A stretch of 64,000 nt of DNA, taken from assembly GCF_050948175.1 (NCBI RefSeq), contig NC_135205.1, forward strand, positions 2,145,795 to 2,209,794, read 5' to 3'. The position numbers were made by a program, and so were the translations under genes. Origin of the DNA: Xylocopa sonorina. Its lineage: Eukaryota > Arthropoda > Insecta > Hymenoptera > Apidae. Shown here piece by piece: positions 40,181 to 51,300 of this stretch; the stretch's first letter is position 1, and each line of letters begins with the position of its first letter. Under the pieces are notes generated by a model that saw only the letters and a list, made by a program, of their open reading frames with translations, was not told the origin of the DNA and ran no database searches.

Positions 40181-41442
40181 ATGATTTTTTTGTTCTTTGC
40201 ATTCGTTTTAAGTGTAAGTATTCTACCATAATAAGTACGTTGTTACACGATACCCGGCGACTACGCCGCGCACTGATCCTTTATTATCAAAGAAGTCGCA
40301 GACGATAGGTGAAAAAAGTCTTTAGAGGAAAATAGGTTTTTTGTTTCTTGCTTTTCCCTTAGTAAATTGACAAAGTAGTAGAGATAGAATTGTATTCGTG
40401 TACTCGTGTATAACGGAATTCGTAATCGAGGGAGACTTTTTGTTTTTCTTTTTTTTTTCCTTACGGTTTTTCTTTTTTTTCTTTTTTTCTTACGAATCTC
40501 CTGTCTCAATTCTCCCTCACGATTGGTTCCTATCAAGTGTATGCGTGTAATGTATACGTGATGTGAAGTTTGACCAGCCTTCGAAACGATTCGCGAATTA
40601 ACGCCAAAAGCCTTCCTGGTTCCTCCAATCGCGACTCTCGAGGAAGGACAGCTCCGCTCAGCTTGCTTGGTTCTTGTCGGTTGGTTTTATTTTTTTCGAT
40701 ATCGGAGCCACCTCGAGGGAAACAAGGGGAAACTCGAATTGAACAGGACACGACCATTTTTTGGTTCTTGCTCGTTCCCCCTAAATCGAACTCCATCGAC
40801 AAAAGAATGGACGAAAGTGATCAATCGGCCTGGTCCTTGCGCGAGTGAAGCTGCCTCTGAACCAGCAGGATGCATCCTCCTCTTGTCGCCGTTATTCGCC
40901 GTCGCTGTTCGCCCCAATTCGACCGTCATATTGTCGAGTTGATCAGTAATCTGATCACGAGCTTGTATAGCACCTACCAGGGAGAAAGGAAATACTTTTC
41001 GGCTATCCGGTTTACGGGAAGCTCTATCCCCCTTCTCGATAGGATTTATGGACGAATCGTGCAAACCAGCGATCCGAAATCCGTGTAAACTCTTTCTCCG
41101 TCCCTCCGCTGTAACATCGTCGCGTGAGATTTCCTCGGCACAAGTATATCACCCGTGATACGTGGGGTAATAAACACGACGAATACGGAGAACGAGCGTG
41201 GTTCTCTCTCCGTCGTACTTCCAGTCCGCCGACGACTCTCTTCACCGAACAAATCCGAATTTCTCCCCCGTGGCGTCACGTTCCGTTTTCCCGTGTTCAC
41301 AACAACGTCTCACATAATCGTCATCATCATCATCGTCATCATCATCACTTCGTTCTCCCCTTTCTCTCGGTAATCCGTTCCTCTGATCCGATACGTAAAA
41401 CGCACCAGTCCACTGGTCCGCGAGTACGCGCGCTAAACAGCT

Positions 41443-41928
41443 TCAAAGTGGCTCCCCCCGTCTGGTGGCCATCTTGGCAGCCCTGGAAGCCAAAGCGCCC
41501 AATGAGCACACAAGACCCGTCAGGGTCTCCCAGAAAGTGGTCCTACGTCTTTTGTGCGCTGCCTGTCCGACGTACCCCAAATAGTAGCCGGTATAACGAT
41601 CGTTACCACGATCCGAGCCGCTGTCCGACCTGCCCACGCTGGAGCGCGCCGACTTCGGCTGCTGCACGATACTCTGACGATGATGATGCTGACGTTGTTG
41701 GTCCGCCGTCTGATCGGCCCCACCCTGACACGTGGAGCCGTCCCCGTATTGTTGCTGGGAGGCCGCCTCCGCTTCGTACAGCCGTTGCTGGAGCTGCACG
41801 TTGCTAAGCCGTCGGTCCATCATCCGTACCAGGTTCTGGTGGACACGACGATCGTCCTCGTGCACGATCGGCAACTGTCGACGGCAGCTAGCGACAGGCA
41901 GCTCTTTCGCTTGGAGCTGTTCCACTTG
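41443..41928 (-). CDS. Candidate readthrough extension of the TRAF-like protein
   Basis: Directly after the TGA at 41931-41929 the same frame stays open for 161 codons, to a second TGA at 41445-41443. The encoded segment looks like protein: a Leu/Arg-rich stretch (RRLSNVQLQQRLYEAEAA) resembling continued coiled coil, a Gln/His/Ser-rich middle, a Tyr/Gly-rich patch (DRYTGYYLGYVG), a basic run (KRRR) and a hydrophobic segment near the end (LTGLVCSLGALA). The opposite strand is also open, as is common across real GC-rich coding DNA. UGA followed by C is the leakiest stop context in insects. Alternatives are GC-rich 3' UTR open by chance, a sequencing error or strain-specific stop, or an unseen splice that avoids the TGA. 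Confidence 0.5.
   Translation of the reverse strand, partial: QVEQLQAKELPVASCRRQLPIVHEDDRRVHQNLVRMMDRRLSNVQLQQRLYEAEAASQQQYGDGSTCQGGADQTADQQRQHHHRQSIVQQPKSARSSVGRSDSGSDRGNDRYTGYYLGYVGQAAHKRRRTTFWETLTGLVCSLGALASRAAKMATRRGEPL
41899..41919 (-). promoter_or_regulatory. Small stem-loop just after the TRAF-like stop codon
   Basis: In the mRNA, CAGCTC (41919-41914) and GAGCTG (41904-41899) form a perfect 6-bp stem with a 9-nt loop, starting 9 nt after the TGA. Downstream structures at this distance stimulate readthrough in some insect genes. A 6-bp stem is short and could be chance. Confidence 0.3.
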
Positions 41929-44900
41929 TCAGGCATATTCGGTGTCTGTGGACGCTGACCTCTCCAAGTGGGCCTGATGGCCACCGTGGTGCTGTTGGTT
42001 CTGATGCTGTTGCTGTTGCTGCTGCTGCGCCTGCGTGTACGCGAGGCTTTTCTGATAACTGAACAGCTGCCTTTCCAGGCTATAGTTCTCTGCCTGCAAC
42101 GAGGCGATCTCCCGTCTCATCTGTTGGTTGTGGATGCGGCACACGTCGTCGTATTTGTGGTAGGTCGCCTGGAACAGCAAGTGGCTCTCGTTCCACTCCA
42201 GCCGGATCCTCAGTTGCCCCTTGTCCGTCAGGAACGGACAGTGGTTCTCCTTCACCTCGTTCGTGTCCAGATTCGTCTCCATGATGATGCCTTCGTCCGC
42301 GGAGTCTTGGGCGTAGTAGCGGCTGAACGGGCCGCCGGGTAAGCTGATCGCGACAGTGCTTGGCTCCTCGTCTCGCAGGAGATAGGCTGACCAGCTGATA
42401 TACCTGAACCAAAAACGTTTAAATTTTATTCAAATATTTCCTATTATTTTATTACTCGAACAATGGGGACGAGTGGTAAAAGAATGGCTTTTCAATGATT
42501 GTTCTTTAAAAGAGAATTATAAATCAATTGTTGATAACAATAAGACTTTGATGGATCCAATAACTTTCTTAATTAAAAAATTCAATTATTTTCTAGTACT
42601 CTATTCTAATTGAGTATTATCTGCTCTCGCAATTACCAACCTCAAATGATTCCGTGGGACATTATGAATATCCTTGTAGACCAGATGCAACCTAACCGTG
42701 TCCGAGTGCAGATCGGCTCGAACAGTCCAGGCTTGTTTATCGCGATCGTAGCAAGGGGTAGCCGGTAGAACCGAGGACCCCCGTGCCTGTACCGCGACTT
42801 CGCAGATGGTCCTGGCTTCCACCATCTCCAAGGACACACGCACGACACCCTTGTGCGCGATCTCAGACCATCTGACTCGCGGATGCCATCCGAATCCGCA
42901 TCTCTCCGCGTCGGACAGATCGGACAGGTCCTCGATCTGCCCCGAATCGATCCTACGGTCACCCTCGCCCAAGGACACGCTGTATCTGACTCTGCATCGA
43001 TGGTCGAGCCCGCTCATCCTCATCAAATAGACACTGACGCAGCTGTCGTGGCCGCGGAACCCCTCTAGCTCTTTGTTCCCGTGAGGATAGATCACCAGGA
43101 TCCAGTCGAAGCCTCCAAAAGCGAAGCAGTCGGTCTCCAGCTTGTTCGACTTTGACTGTCCAGCTGGGAACGTGCTGCTTGGCATCTTAAGGTCGGTCAT
43201 GTAGACGGTCCTCACGTTCGCCATCGACAATTCCAGCTGAAACTCGCCGTTCGTGTCGGCGAAGTTCCGGTTGTAGAGGTCCGACACTGGTATGTAATTC
43301 CGGTTGCCCTGGGCGGGCGCCTCGTACGTGAACTTGACGCGTTTCCCAGAGAACCCCTCGTTCATCGAGAAGTGCTCCCGGTTCAGCAGCGTGAACGTGA
43401 AGTCCACGTAGACGCGCAGGTTCCTCGACGCCCCGCGCCATACCAGATACGCTCCGAGCACCTTGATCAGGGACAAATAAAAGGAATCGTCGTTACTTCG
43501 ATTAGCTCGTTCGCATCGAGGTCCACGACCGATTGAAACTCCCTGGTTTTCGATATTTCGTCCGCAGTTTGGAGAAACTCGCGAACGCGGGAATCCTCTC
43601 GTGGGGATTAATGAGCAGTAACAAGTGATTGAACCGAAGGGCCGATAGTATTTCGTAACTGGGTCAATCACAGATTTACTCTCGCGTAATCGGTATTCGC
43701 GGCGGGAAAATGGACCCTGCGAAATTATATTGGTACCGTTTCAGTGTACGCGCGGACGTTGCGAATACTCGCTGCGGTTATGTGCATAGAGGGTGGTCGA
43801 ACGATTTCGTTGCTATTTGCAATTTTTACTGTTCGTTATTACCTCTTCTCTTTTTCTTGCAAGAAAATGGCTATTTGTAGTAAAATTGTGCATTATCTGA
43901 TTTCAATATTTTTTCTCTTTGTTTCTGTTTTCTATTTTGACTAAAATTGAGGTTTATAACAATTTCATTCGGTAACGTTTATTTCTCTGAAAGGGATTAT
44001 TTTCGTCCGTTTTGTGTAGTATATTAATTGAATTTGTCTCTGGTTCATACGTTCTCGAATTTCGCGATTTTATTCCTGACGGTGCATCTGACCCGTCGAT
44101 CGATGGTGGATTATTAACGACCGCTTTATTAATTCACCCCAAATTGTCGTTATCTAATTACCAAGTTAATGGCGGCATATTTTGGTACCCATAATTCGTG
44201 TTATATTTACGGAAGCGGTCTGTCCATGTGTTAATCGAATCAAAGCTTTCCCATTACCGATTTTTCCAGAATACGATGAACAAACATTGATCTAATTGAT
44301 TTAAAAGCAGTAAACAGAATTATTTTGGTTCTGTAAAGCATCGAACGCTATGCTTGCACGAAATATTTGAAAGGAATAAATTTGTACTGTAATTTTTGTT
44401 GGAATATTAACTGATATTATTAACTAAATTAATTAGATTTAACTAAATTGATGTTAAACTCGTACAGTTTTATTTCATTTTAGGTTCGCGATATATATGT
44501 GCATAATAAAACGCACCTCAGCATTCTCTACTCACTGGATTTATTTGATTAAACAATTAGGTATGATTTTCATACAAAATTGAAGAACGAGAGAAACACA
44601 TCTGAACAATTTTAAATTTATGACGCATGGAAATGACAGCGTGCGAGTAAGTGCGCTATTTTTCAAACGATTTCAATGTTTCACGAAAAAAAGTGTAAAA
44701 ACAACCGAGGTCGAAAATCCACGGTTCGCTCGACCAGACGCTGGAAACAATTTCGCTTCATTTGCCACGATCGATGAATCGTAACTTTACTGATGAATTC
44801 AACCTCCATTTAGCCGCGTGTATTGCTCCATTGTTTGCCTGGTTGTACGATGATTTCATTAACAATTACGTTGAACGACGTTAAAATTAGTGAATTTACC

Positions 44901-45588
44901 TGGTAACCTGGTAAATCGCCGATGATTTATCGTTTACATGCATAGTTACTCGTTAAAGAGCGAAACTCTGTGTCAAGATTAGTCCGCAAACACGTTTAGT
45001 TTACCTCGCGCGTTTTGTAATGTCATCGGACGCAAAGTGGATGAACAGCAATGGCAATTTTCGATATTCACAAGACTCTCAATAAGTGTACAATTTGTTT
45101 CACTACAGATTACCACAGCAGGTATATTATATTAAAATAACAATTAAGTTTGTGGTAATTTTTATTCGAAAACTTCGTCCTTTCTCTTTCATAGCTCCTG
45201 AGATATTCTGGGCACGGTTAACCTCAAAGTGGTTCGAGTACTTAGGAGAAAAAGAGAGAACAGTGGAAATTTAATGCTCGCTTGTCTTTCATATAACTGT
45301 TTGGATGAATTTCTTGTTATTTCTTTTACGTTTATGGCAGATTTAGTTAATTTCAGAAAATTCTATTTCAGGAGGTATATGTATAAGAGAAAAAAGAGGA
45401 ATTGTGAGCTTAGTTGTTACCTTGTTCCCACGTGAAAACGCAACCGACCATCGTTGGAAGCCGCAGACGAGCTCTTTGCTGGTTACGTCTCTTTCAGGGT
45501 CCCGTACCACGTTCCTGGTGACAACGAACGAGAATATCCGCGTGCCATTGCTATCGGGCAGTTGCGCGAACCTGTACAGCAGAGCCAT
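41929..45588 (-). CDS. TRAF-like protein with three MATH-type domains
   Basis: Three exons, 45588-45421, 43461-42641 and 42403-41929, join in frame to 487 residues up to a TGA. Three MATH/TRAF-type domains can be made out, at about residues 18-143, 155-280 and 295-425. Cues are CGFQRWSVAFSRGNK, YVDFTFTLLNREHFS, FDWILVIYPHGN, RHLs-like VRLHLVYKDIHN, YISWSAYLL and ENHCPFLTDKGQLRIRLEW. A coiled coil (about 411-452) and a Gln/His-rich tail (454-470) follow. There is no RING or zinc finger. MATH domains bind receptor tails and ligase adaptors, so an adaptor or scaffold role is inferred. The start has a strong context (GTGATGG) and an in-frame TAG 21 nt upstream; an extra 5' exon joining at 45609 is less likely. 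Drosophila TRAF-like is a possible orthologue. The stop may be leaky (see the extension). Confidence 0.82.
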
Positions 45589-45612
45589 CACCGCATCTCG
45601 AGGGCACAGCTA

Positions 45613-48340
45613 AACCGATGGTCCACGATTGCTCGGCGTCCTTACCCTTCTTCCCTTTTTTTTTAATGCGTCGATTTACCAGTAATCTGCAACAAAAATT
45701 CGACGTTTTTTGCGTAAAATTTAATAGTTATTTCTTTAACATATTTTCCAAATATAGTCCCCTTTTAGTATAGTATTCTCAAATACAGTTATGGATCGAA
45801 AAATTCAATGAGAAGGTGTTACGTATAAAAAAAATTGTAATGCCAGAGTTGTGCAATACACAAGTGTGCAAGAATATGGAAAATATTCAACGTAAAGTTA
45901 ATATTTATTCAATCGTGCAAGGTGTTCGCGTTGTTATCGTTTCGTGTTTTACTGATAAATGGTAAATATAAGGAAAATGTGATATTCAGTATAACCAACG
46001 TAGTATTTATAATTTGCCATTTTTCTCTTATATTTACTATTTTCGTGAGGAACCCTAGATAGTAACGCAAACACTCTGTACACTGTACTTTACTTTTTTA
46101 AAGCTATGCTTTAATATTAACAAATACATTTATAATGTTTAGAGGATATACGAATAATGATTCGTAATTTATTTATTTATCTGTGTTTCTAAAAAAATTA
46201 CTAGTAATTTTGTTACAATATTTAGTAGATTTATGCATATTTACTTCCTTTAATGGTGTTCATAAAAGTATTAAATTTTATGCAAAAACATTAGCAGTCT
46301 ATACACAGCACAAAATTAGAAAAGAAAGTGAAGATAAATAGTAATTACTGAAGACGAAGAATTTAAAATTTAAAGTACGTACACCTATTATTTTCTTCAA
46401 GAGACTGATCACTTTAAAAGCTTTCGAGGCTGATGTTTTAGAACGGAACGCAAGAAATGTTCAGGGCATCGTAGAGCAGGGAGGGCACAAAAGGGGGCGG
46501 AATAAAAGGTATGACGGGGAAAAAGCTGCCCACTGCTTCTGCCATTTCGATATAATCGCCTGTCGTGCGTGAAAATTAATACCACAAGGGGCTTTACGTG
46601 CACTCCGCTGTTCTGTAGAGTCGAAAGCGGATTACGTACATTTTTTCCATCTCGACTCAAAGGAATATATATAATTCATATTTTGGTTCGGTCAAAGATC
46701 GCATTGAAAATATAGCTTTTTAAATGTTCCATTTACCAGTGAAATGGCTGACTGAATAGTGTAATCGCAGGTTTACTGTCAGCTGAGATTACGTATAATA
46801 ATGTGTGTATATAATTTATAAAGTGCATTTGCAATTGGTAAACATATTGCTGTGTTTTTTGGAATTAAGTACGTTGATAATAACGATGCAAACTTTAGAG
46901 TCACTCTATATACTTTTTGACGAATCACACATCACAGAGATGCTCAGTATACGAAAATTAACACGCATATAGCGTGCAGCTTATAAAATGTAATTATATC
47001 GTGAAACGTACTGACGTATTGTTTGGGGAAATGTATATTGGTAACATAAATATAATTTTTAAAATCAACGTGTATACGATATGTACTAACTTTGCGATTG
47101 GTAGCAACCGGAGATTATTTTCACAGTGAATTGAATTACAGAGAACCGGTGTACAACGTTTATTTCTCGTTAAACATCTTTCACTTTCAATTATTATAAA
47201 TTAATAGGGTTATTAAATTATTTGATCCACGATACGACTGTAACGTTAATGTACCATTTCATTTCTGACTTTATTCGAGCAATTTGTTTTATTGAATTCT
47301 GATTTTTCTCATGCGCTTTACGGCACTCTGCTTCGCTCTGTATACGGAATCTGTTAAAACAATAACAAATTATGTAATTGCGAATAAATAATTCATTCGT
47401 TTCTCTCGCGTTGCTAAAAAGCGGCAGAAGATTTCATTTCGAATTAAAAATGCGACATTAAATTTGGATAATCCTTTATTACTTAAATATTTTAGGTTTT
47501 TTTATTTTAGCACGATGTTGAACATTATGACATGATACAATATCACTTATGTGATCTCTCGCTTTTGTTGACTTTCTATATAAAATGAAACATGTAGTTT
47601 CAAGTCACACATTTGTATAAAATAATCGATGCAGATAATCGTTTCGTTGAAAGAAAACGTTAAGCCATATCAGAGGGCGTCATCGAGTCTCAATTACAAC
47701 GAGGACATGGTAACAAATTCAGGATATCATTTGAACGGTTACAATTTCCACGATATTAAAGTCATAAAATAAACTTTATCTTAAAACAAAGAAATCTGTG
47801 ACACGTTAAATGGCTTGCTCCAATTTCCATTCAAAAATGTAACACTAAGCCCGGATAATCTAAACAAAAACGGGAATTAATATGCTGTCCAGCAAACGAA
47901 TTACCATAAAGTAGTTTGATATCATGAAAGAGCGAGCACAGCGAAACTGCTCAACTTCCGTTAAACGCGGTCAAGCAATAACGGGAACTTAGAAACAGAC
48001 GACTATATCGAAAACCCTATTCAACAGCTTGAATCGCATCTGATATCATGTAAGAATCGCGTGACAGTCCTTCGGCTGCTCCCGCGAACAGTTCGTTCGA
48101 TACAATAAAAATGTGACCGGGAGATCGTTCGACCTTCTCGGATCTTCGTCGCAAAATTCATGAGTGAACGAGAACCAGTGAACCACCGACAGTGATCCTC
48201 TGGACCTTCTGAATTATATATCGATCCCAGACACGGGTTAGGATCCGTGTGACAACTGTAGGTGCCGTTCCGCTCGCGAATATTATTTCTACGACTTACC
48301 GTCCTGTTCTTTCGTTCGAGGGAATTCAATTGGCCGCAAG
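45613..48340. other. Spacer between TRAF-like and ODAD4-like genes
   Basis: About 2.7 kb of AT-rich DNA between divergently transcribed genes, so it should contain both promoters and 5' UTRs. No coding exon was recognised. A foldback repeat lies at 45918-46078. The last 300 bp before 48341 are GC-richer and probably include the ODAD4-like 5' UTR. Confidence 0.45.
45918..46078. repeat. Foldback (hairpin) repeat, possible MITE
   Basis: The left arm contains GGTGTTCGCGTTGTTATC and later GGTAAATATAAGG. The right arm, reverse-complemented, contains AGTGTTTGCGTTACTATC and later AGTAAATATAAGAG in the same order. The arms are roughly 60 bp each with several mismatches. No target-site duplication is clear and the superfamily is unknown. 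Confidence 0.45.
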
Positions 48341-51300
48341 ATGGCGGGCTCGAAGAAAACCGAGGACCCAGCGTTTTTTCGTGATGGTATAGTTTATCGA
48401 GAATGGGGTTATTGGCTGGCCAGCCTCGAAAAATATCCGATCGCGGAGGAGCACTTCGAGAAGGCGCTTAAACACGGCCAGCAAAATGATCTCAGAACGT
48501 ATCTTGGCCTTGGAAGGATGCAGCTCGATTACGCCAGGTTTAATAGAGCGGTGAAGACCACGGCCAAGTGTATGGAAATTGGTTAGAAACTTACTTATGT
48601 TCAAACTGAGGTTTCTTAAGGAAAGAACGCAATTGTTTGGAAAATGATTTATAAACCATGGCAGACTTGAGATTATCTTAATATGACATTAGTAACTATT
48701 TTATTAAGTTTCTCAACGTTATTTTAATGTAATTATTTATTGTTTTAACGTTATACCAGCTGAAACAAAATAGAAGACCTTGAGAGTCACAAAACATTGC
48801 GATTAACTTCTATTTAATAATCCTCTGCATCATCAAGTAAAACTTAAACTAAACTAAAATTAAACTTTACAACAAACACCTCACGGTCTTTACTCGCGTC
48901 ACGCGTGTGTCTCGTGGTTCTAACACAAAAATTTAACTTGCACGGAAGAATTTCTATATTGTAGATCTTATATAAATTAAATGATGCTTGGATACTTCTG
49001 CAAATGCAGATTAAATCAGTACATGGAATTACATCACCACCAAGCCACGCGTGGTTCAATTCGATAGACGAACACGTACTTGTTGCCTCGTGCTCCGTGG
49101 AATTTCGCTCGCTTTCAGATTCCACCTACTCGCACGTGAAACACATGCAGCTGCAAACGCTCTTCCACATCGGCGAGTTCGAGTACAGTTTGGTGCACGC
49201 GCATCAGGGTTACCAAAAGTCCCCGACGACGTTCTTGGAGCACGGAATATTGCAAGGCAACGAGACAATCGAGGACTGCGTCGGCAGGGACACCGCGCTG
49301 AACACGCTCGAGCTTCTCGCGCCGTGGATACACGACCTGCAGGAGTACCGGAAGTGGCTGATCGAGAAGCTCAAAGAGGAAGTGGACGAGTTCGCAGGTG
49401 CAAATTAGTTGGTGTAGAACGCGTGCGCGTTGCAAAAATTAAGATAGCCCTGCCTTTTGCGCTTACTGAAACTCATCTTCTCTTTTAAAATCGCATATCC
49501 CTAAAATAAATACTGATTATGTGTAATTGTTACCGTTTTATTGTTTAGAATTACTGAAACGATTAACGTGCACTGGGCTGTTTTAATTTGTATCAACACT
49601 AGTGTATTTTAAGGGTTGATGCTAATATCTCTATGTTAATTTTTTCGCATTTGTCCATTTTCTCGAGTTATTTATTTGTATTATGAGTGCATTTATGACT
49701 TTGGCTCTCCTATTTATACATATTCTAAATTCATTTATTTATGAAATTATTATTTAAATGTGCATGCATGTTTGAGTAGCTACGAAGGTGTAATATCGTA
49801 ATTCAACGTTAAATTTCTCTCTACATCATACAACTCAAAGGTAACGAGTGGTGTTACCGTCGCAGGAAACGACCGCGTATCAAAGTAAAAACGTATTTAA
49901 ATTAACTATTCCCGAGATTTTAAAAAATGTCATCCGCTCTGCACTCAACCCTTAAAATGTACCCAGTGTTTAGCTACTCTCCAGCTGGTACTCGGCAATT
50001 TCTTTCTCGAAATGTTTCCAGTTAACTCGTGGAAGGCTACCAACAGGACTTTTAATATAGCGCCGTGCGTCGAGAAGACGGGGCGGAAAGCGGCGGTATA
50101 ATTCTTAAGCCCCGTCGTAACTTCCCGTTTTAGCGGCTCTAATTTTCACCGTAAATCCGGCTCCACGGTTGAACGAAGTTAACTGCACTCGTCTCCGTGC
50201 TGAACTTTCTGTTTCGCGCACTAATTGGACTGTAATTTCACGACCTGGTCCTCTGGTCGCGCTAGAGTAACTTGAAAACAAAAATGGGAAAGGGGAAACT
50301 GAACGAGCGAAAATATTCGTTAGAACGTAATACACATCCTGATCAAGAACTCGATCTCTGATTGAATTCTTTTATATTGCACTTAAATGTGCCTATGACG
50401 GAAGACCACCCGCAATTTGTGAGACTGAACGACTCGATGGGTTTGCTGTTAACTAAAACTTTTAATTGCAACTGTCTATTTCCTGCTTGACTGATTATAA
50501 CAGTGGTTTTCTACTTTCTTCCTTCAAATTGTAACACTTCTCTAGAAGCCACTTCGCTATTCCTTTTAATATTATTGGTACATTTGTAGAGAAGGAATGA
50601 CGACTGATCCCAAACATTTCGCAACCAGAAATTCGCTTAGCACCTCTTTTTGCGACAGAGTAATTGCTATTGAGAATTAAGGAACAACTGAACTTATTAA
50701 ATTAGAATAACGTGAGAAAGTCACATATTGTGTAAAACTGCTATGCAAATGGTACGGCTAGAATTCTCCTTCTCAAAAATAGTCTTTCATCAAATTGGTT
50801 GTCGCACTCTTTAACACATCCCGTTAAGTGTTTCCGTTTTCCTGGGATCGCCATGGTTTAACGAGCTTCTATCTGCAGCGTCGACAAACCGGAGGACGCG
50901 AACAGGGGGATAATGGACGACCAGTCCCGACGAGTACTTTAAAAAGATAATTAATTCCACTTTATTGCGCCGGTGATCAATTCTATTCCGCTGGTAATTT
51001 CGATACACCGCGTTATCTCGATAATATTTCACCGGCTTCCACCTCTGCGGTCGCCCTGGGTCCCATTTGAAACTGTAATAAGAGATTGTTGCTCGATTCG
51101 ACGCTTTTGTCTCCGGTTACTGTTAATTGAAACGTATTATAACGTTGCTCTGGAGAAGGAACGAGGGCTGCTGTTCGTCGAGCGATCAATTCTCCTTTAT
51201 TTTTTTCTCCCCGAGTCACAAAGGGCTCGTTTAATTAGTTTCGTTTCTAAGGAAGGAAGAAATTCTCAATGGCGATCTTTACCCAAGAACCTTCGCCTTC

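Larger units (their letters stand above)
30647..41442. other. Long apparently non-coding interval
   Basis: About 10.8 kb between the riboflavin transporter pair and the TRAF-like gene. No exon with recognisable family content was found on either strand. The stretch alternates AT-rich DNA with GC-richer patches at 36-37 kb and 38.3-41.4 kb, and holds poly-T runs, a (GA)n tract, a (GT)n tract and an ATT-rich repeat. Parts may be 5' or 3' UTR of the flanking genes or contain non-coding RNA. A plus-strand ORF ending at a consensus splice donor near 36500 is noted separately. Confidence 0.4.

Noticed and set aside
41124..41807. 227-codon plus-strand ORF with a His-rich tract
   Set aside because: It overlaps antisense the TRAF-like extension; its composition (Arg, Pro, His runs) is that of a shadow of GC-rich coding DNA or simple repeats, with no domain.
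42080..42412. Minus-strand ORF in another frame of TRAF-like exon 3
   Set aside because: The alternative frame is Arg-rich and lacks the MATH continuity that the chosen frame gives.
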